Below the pieces are notes generated by a model, which did no database searches, was not told the origin of the DNA, and saw only the letters and a list, made by a program, of their open reading frames with translations. A stretch of 64,000 nucleotides of DNA from Hymenobacter convexus (lineage in GTDB: Bacteria; Bacteroidota; Bacteroidia; Cytophagales; Hymenobacteraceae): the NCBI RefSeq assembly GCF_030580955.1, contig NZ_JAUQON010000016.1, forward strand, positions 62,001-126,000. The letters run 5' to 3'. Below, in pieces: positions 60,796 through 64,000 of this stretch. Position 1 is the stretch's first letter, and every line of letters starts with the position of its first letter. The position numbers and the translations under genes are program-made.

Positions 60796-63246
60796 TTAAT
60801 AATGAAACGTGAGGCCCGCGCCCCAGCCGTACTGGTTGTCGTAGTTGGTGCTGAGCGAGGCGTACTTGCTGACCATGTAGCGGAAGCCGAGGGTGAATTC
60901 CCGGTCGGTATTGCCCCGGATGTCCATGAAGACATTGTTGCTCAGGGGTATATCGCGGCGCTCCAGCTGGGCCCGCAGCTGGCCGGTGAGGTCGGTGCGC
61001 AGTTCGGCGCGCACGAGCAGGGGCAGCAGGTAGTACACGCCGACTTCGGCCTGCCGGCGAAAGTTGCGGTTGTTCTCCGCCGTCCGGCGGTTGCCGCCCT
61101 CGGTATCCGACGGCGAGCGCAGGGTTTTGTTGTCGCGCAGGTCGTAGCCCACGAAGGCGGCCAGAAACTGCCGCTTATCAAGGTAGCGCAGCAGATGGGT
61201 TTCGGTTTCGTAGTTGCCCTGGTAGTTTAGCCGGCCCTCGAATTCGAGCGCGTTCTTGTTGTTGGAAATGTTGGCTTCCAGAAAGCTGCCCTGCGAATGC
61301 ACCGCCAGGTCGGCCCAGGGGTAGAGCTTGTTGTCTTCGCGCTTGAGGTGGCGGTAGCCCGTGCGGGCGTACTCGTTCCGGGGGCTGCCCTCGTAGCTGA
61401 TGACGCGGGCCATGCCCGACATCATGTGGTAGAGGGTGTGGCAGTGGAAAAACCAGTCCTGGTCCTCGTTGGCATCGAACTCGATGGTGACCTTGCCCAT
61501 CGACTGAATATCAAACGTGTGCTTCATGGGCGAATACGCCCCCTGCGCGTTCACGAGGCGGAAGAAGTGCCCGTGCAGGTGCAGCGGGTGGCGCATCATG
61601 GTCATGTTCTGAAAGACCATGCGCACGTTTTCGCCCTTGCGGATGGGAATGTTGTCGGACTCGGACAGGGTTTTGTTGTCGAACGACCAGACGTAGCGTA
61701 GCATGTTGCCGGTCAGGCTGAGATGGATTTCGCGCCACTGCCTGGTCGAGTCTAGGGTGGTGGGGTGCAGGGCGCGCAGCTGGTTGTAGTTGAAGTCGCC
61801 GCTCATGCCGCCCATCGCCATTCCGCCCATATCCATGCCGCCCATGCTGCCCGAGTCCTGCAGGCTGCCCATGCCCATGCCGCCCTTTTCCTGCTGGTTC
61901 AGCGGGCGGTTACGGGGCGGGGCCGTGGAGGTGGCCGGCGCGGTGCCCTGCTGCATGTCCATGCCCGCCATGGGGGCTCCGGCCTTCGCAGTGGGAGCCT
62001 TAGCGGCCTGGCCGCCGCTCATGTCCATGCCTTTCATGTCGCCACCGGCCGGGGCCGCCGCCCCTTTGGGGCCCATCTGGCCGGCCCCGCCCATCTTCAT
62101 GCCGCTCATGTTGCCCATGCTGTTCATCTCCCGCGTCATCTGGAAGTAGTTGAGCTTGGGCAGGTCGGGGGTGCGCATCGGCTCGCCCTGCCCGAAATAG
62201 CCTGAGGTGTAGCCCGACACGTCGGAGGAGGTGGCCCGCAGCTCGGCCGCGCCCATCTGGGGCACGGTGATGAGCAGGTCGTAGGTTTCGGCAGTGGCAA
62301 TTTCCAGCTTGCTGGTCGGGAAGGGCTCCACGTTGATGCCATCGGCCGCGATGACCTGCATCGGCCCGCCGGCGTACTGTAGCTTGAAGTAAGAAGAGGA
62401 ACTGCCGTTGATGATGCGTAGGCGCACCACCTCGCCGGGCCGGGCATCCTTGAAGTAGCTCAGCTCCTGCCCGTTCATCAGGAACTTATTGTAGAACACG
62501 TCGGCCACGTCCATGGCCGGCATGCGCTGCCACTCCTGCTTGAGCTTGTCTTTGAAGTAGCCGGCGGCCAGGGCCTCGCCGTAGCTCTGGGTCGCGCCTT
62601 TCTGCACGGCAAACCACTCGCCGGCCCGCTTAAGGTAGCGCAGCACTTCCTTGGGCCGGTGGTCGGTCCAGTCGGAGAGCACCAGCACGTACTCTTTCAG
62701 CTGATACTGAATTTCCTTGGGCTGCACCACGATGGAGCCGTAGAGGCCCGACTGCTCCTGCACCATGGTGTGGGAGTGGTACCAGTAGGTGCCGCTTTGC
62801 CGCAGCGGAAACGTGTAGGTGTGTACCGTGCCGGGCTTAATGGGGGCCGTCGTCAGATAAGGCACCCCGTCATATTGGTTGGGCACCAGCAGGCCGTGCC
62901 AGTGCACAGAGGTTTCCATATCCATCTGGTTGTGGACCCGGATAACGGCGGTGTCGCCCTCGTTAAAGCGCAGCGTGGGGGCCGGAATCTGGCCGTTAAT
63001 GCCAATAGCGTGGCGCATTTTGCCGGTGAAGTTGACCATCCGGTCTTCCACGTACAGGTCGTATTCGACCCGCTTGCCCACGTAGCTGGCGCGGGGCGTG
63101 ACGATGGTGCCCCGTGCCTGCTCCGCCGGCGGGGCCGACTGGGTGAGGTAGGGTTCCTGCGGCTTGGGCATTGCCATGCCGGGCATCGACTGTGCCCCGG
63201 CCCCAAGAGCAGTAGTTAGGAAGGCGAGTAAAACCAGAAATCTCAT
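60796..63246 (-). CDS. Multicopper oxidase (CopA/PcoA type) fused to a CopB-like barrel
   Basis: An 816-residue exported protein. Residues 20-600 form the oxidase with the four copper motifs: HWHG (115-118), WYHSH (155-159), HPLHLHGHFF and DWFFHCHTLYHMMSGMARV, the last giving the type 1 site with a Met ligand. Between the second and third domains are Met-rich segments (MSGMKMGGAGQMGP; MGGMDMGGMAMGGM) typical of Cu(I) oxidases. Residues about 610-816 resemble CopB (KLYPWADLAVHSQGSFLEAN ... YGWGAGLTFHY), an outer-membrane barrel. The protein should oxidise Cu(I) to less toxic Cu(II) at the outer membrane. It follows the Met-rich gene by five bases. Confidence 0.9.
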   Translation of the reverse strand: MRFLVLLAFLTTALGAGAQSMPGMAMPKPQEPYLTQSAPPAEQARGTIVTPRASYVGKRVEYDLYVEDRMVNFTGKMRHAIGINGQIPAPTLRFNEGDTAVIRVHNQMDMETSVHWHGLLVPNQYDGVPYLTTAPIKPGTVHTYTFPLRQSGTYWYHSHTMVQEQSGLYGSIVVQPKEIQYQLKEYVLVLSDWTDHRPKEVLRYLKRAGEWFAVQKGATQSYGEALAAGYFKDKLKQEWQRMPAMDVADVFYNKFLMNGQELSYFKDARPGEVVRLRIINGSSSSYFKLQYAGGPMQVIAADGINVEPFPTSKLEIATAETYDLLITVPQMGAAELRATSSDVSGYTSGYFGQGEPMRTPDLPKLNYFQMTREMNSMGNMSGMKMGGAGQMGPKGAAAPAGGDMKGMDMSGGQAAKAPTAKAGAPMAGMDMQQGTAPATSTAPPRNRPLNQQEKGGMGMGSLQDSGSMGGMDMGGMAMGGMSGDFNYNQLRALHPTTLDSTRQWREIHLSLTGNMLRYVWSFDNKTLSESDNIPIRKGENVRMVFQNMTMMRHPLHLHGHFFRLVNAQGAYSPMKHTFDIQSMGKVTIEFDANEDQDWFFHCHTLYHMMSGMARVISYEGSPRNEYARTGYRHLKREDNKLYPWADLAVHSQGSFLEANISNNKNALEFEGRLNYQGNYETETHLLRYLDKRQFLAAFVGYDLRDNKTLRSPSDTEGGNRRTAENNRNFRRQAEVGVYYLLPLLVRAELRTDLTGQLRAQLERRDIPLSNNVFMDIRGNTDREFTLGFRYMVSKYASLSTNYDNQYGWGAGLTFHY

Positions 63247-63251
63247 GAGGG

Positions 63252-64000
63252 CTATTGCTTGGGCGTCGGTTGGTTCCGGGCCGGGTTGTTGTCCTTGAAG
63301 CGGAACTTGTCCAGGGGGTTGGGCATCGTCATGCCGGGCATCGAACCCGTCGCGGGCATGGCCTGGCCCTTTTCCATGCCGGGCATATCGGCCATGTTGC
63401 CCGTGGTCGGCGCGGGCTGCGCCGCGGGCATTTTCATACCCGGCATATCCGCCATTCCTTCCATCCCGGCTTGCGCCTTGCCGGGCTTTTTCGCCCCCGC
63501 CGGTTGGCTGTTCATACCTGGCATACTGGCCATCCCGGGCATCTCCTCCCGCTGATTCGGACTGGCCGAATGATTCATTTTCATGCCTGGAGGCATCTTT
63601 GACGCGGATTTGGGGGCGGACATCTGCATGCCGGGCATGTCGGCCATTTTCTCCGATTCGGCCACCGGGCGCGCCGGCTTAGGGCTGCTCATATCCATGC
63701 CCGCCATATCGGCCGAGTTGGGCTTTCCAGCCGGAGGCTGGTGGCCAAGCGCGGGGTTTTCAGGGTGGTTATCCGCTTCCAATTTGGCGGATTGACCGTC
63801 GGTTTCCATCTCCATGCCGGGCATTGCGCCTTCCTCGTCGTCGTGGCCGTGGTGCTTCGACACCAGGTGGCCCTGCGGCCCCACCCCTTCCACGTACACC
63901 AGCTGCGCGCCCCGGTGGCCAGCCACCGACAGCACACCGGCCGCCGCCAACGCAAACCCGAGCACCAGGATTTCGTAGGCGCGGCGCTGAATCTTAAAGA
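63252..64000 (-). CDS. DUF2231-type membrane protein with Met-rich tail (5' end outside window)
   Basis: The reading frame is open to the window edge, so the start is missing. The first visible residues (FKIQRRAYEILVLGFALAAAG, then GHRGAQLVYVEGVG) match the last membrane helix and end of a DUF2231 domain. The tail of about 200 residues repeats MPGM, MADMPGM and MAGMDM units eight or more times between Pro/Ala/Lys stretches, without Cys. Such Met clusters bind Cu(I). The gene precedes the Met-rich multicopper oxidase by five bases; it likely holds periplasmic copper for the oxidase. The GTG at 63963-63965 is not the real start. Confidence 0.75.
   Translation of the reverse strand, partial: FKIQRRAYEILVLGFALAAAGVLSVAGHRGAQLVYVEGVGPQGHLVSKHHGHDDEEGAMPGMEMETDGQSAKLEADNHPENPALGHQPPAGKPNSADMAGMDMSSPKPARPVAESEKMADMPGMQMSAPKSASKMPPGMKMNHSASPNQREEMPGMASMPGMNSQPAGAKKPGKAQAGMEGMADMPGMKMPAAQPAPTTGNMADMPGMEKGQAMPATGSMPGMTMPNPLDKFRFKDNNPARNQPTPKQ

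Overview
The window looks like part of a large plasmid, or a plasmid-derived island, from a GC-rich member of the Bacteroidota, most likely Hymenobacter or a close relative. The evidence is the protein families present (HYC_CC_PP, DUF6660, DUF6122, a CzcA-CzcC fusion and a 287-residue primary-type sigma factor), two well-formed promoter -7 elements of the TAnnTTTG type, and the near absence of purine-rich ribosome binding sites. A Rep_3/RepB initiator (32951-33925) next to two arrays of a 16-bp iteron (34020-34121 and 34438-34672) argues for an autonomous plasmid origin. No rRNA, tRNA, transposase or CRISPR array was seen.

Layout. 1-9 kb, minus strand: a copper/silver efflux cluster (CusA in two overlapping halves, TolC-type channel, two CusB-type adaptors, a small metal-binding lipoprotein and the first codons of a probable four-helix-bundle copper protein). 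9-22.6 kb, minus strand: one long tightly spaced metal run (CzcA-CzcC fusion, CzcB, YnfA, P1B-type ATPase, a CHAT-domain caspase-like protein, DUF305 protein, ZIP transporter, 88-residue protein, DUF305 protein). 22.6-23.7 kb: a Fic gene and its coupled partner. 24-28.3 kb, plus strand: an ArdC-type antirestriction protein and a chain of small uncharacterised plasmid genes. 28.3-31.3 kb: two GNATs, an EamA transporter, a Crp/Fnr regulator and an SMR exporter. 31.5-34.7 kb: a primary-type sigma factor, Rep and the origin. 35-40.2 kb, plus strand: six small genes, topoisomerase I and an overlapping small gene. 40.3-55.1 kb, mostly minus strand: a defence-like block with a multiubiquitin/E1/DUF6527 operon, an MqsR-like toxin with a Panacea antitoxin, a type III restriction-modification pair, an HTH-ImmA/IrrE protein, UmuDC and an AlbA_2-domain protein. 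55.1-58.4 kb: a DUF932-like protein, two coupled unknowns and a tyrosine recombinase with a possible crossover site upstream. 58.5-64 kb: two secreted/membrane unknowns and a second copper cluster (DUF305, multicopper oxidase fused to a CopB-like barrel, and a Met-rich DUF2231 protein running off the edge).

How it fits together. The cargo is copper/silver and zinc/cadmium/cobalt-type export plus periplasmic copper oxidation. The plus-strand backbone genes (ArdC, small unknowns, topoisomerase) resemble a conjugative leading region. Three of these blocks begin with a repeated 96-99 nt AT-rich leader, and several backbone genes carry a shared palindrome TTTTGCAATTGCAAAA or a one-mismatch version of it. 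The most interesting items are the ubiquitin-like operon at 40.4-42.7 kb, the repeated leaders with their unknown genes, the caspase-like gene translationally coupled to a metal-pump gene, and the plasmid-borne primary-type sigma factor.
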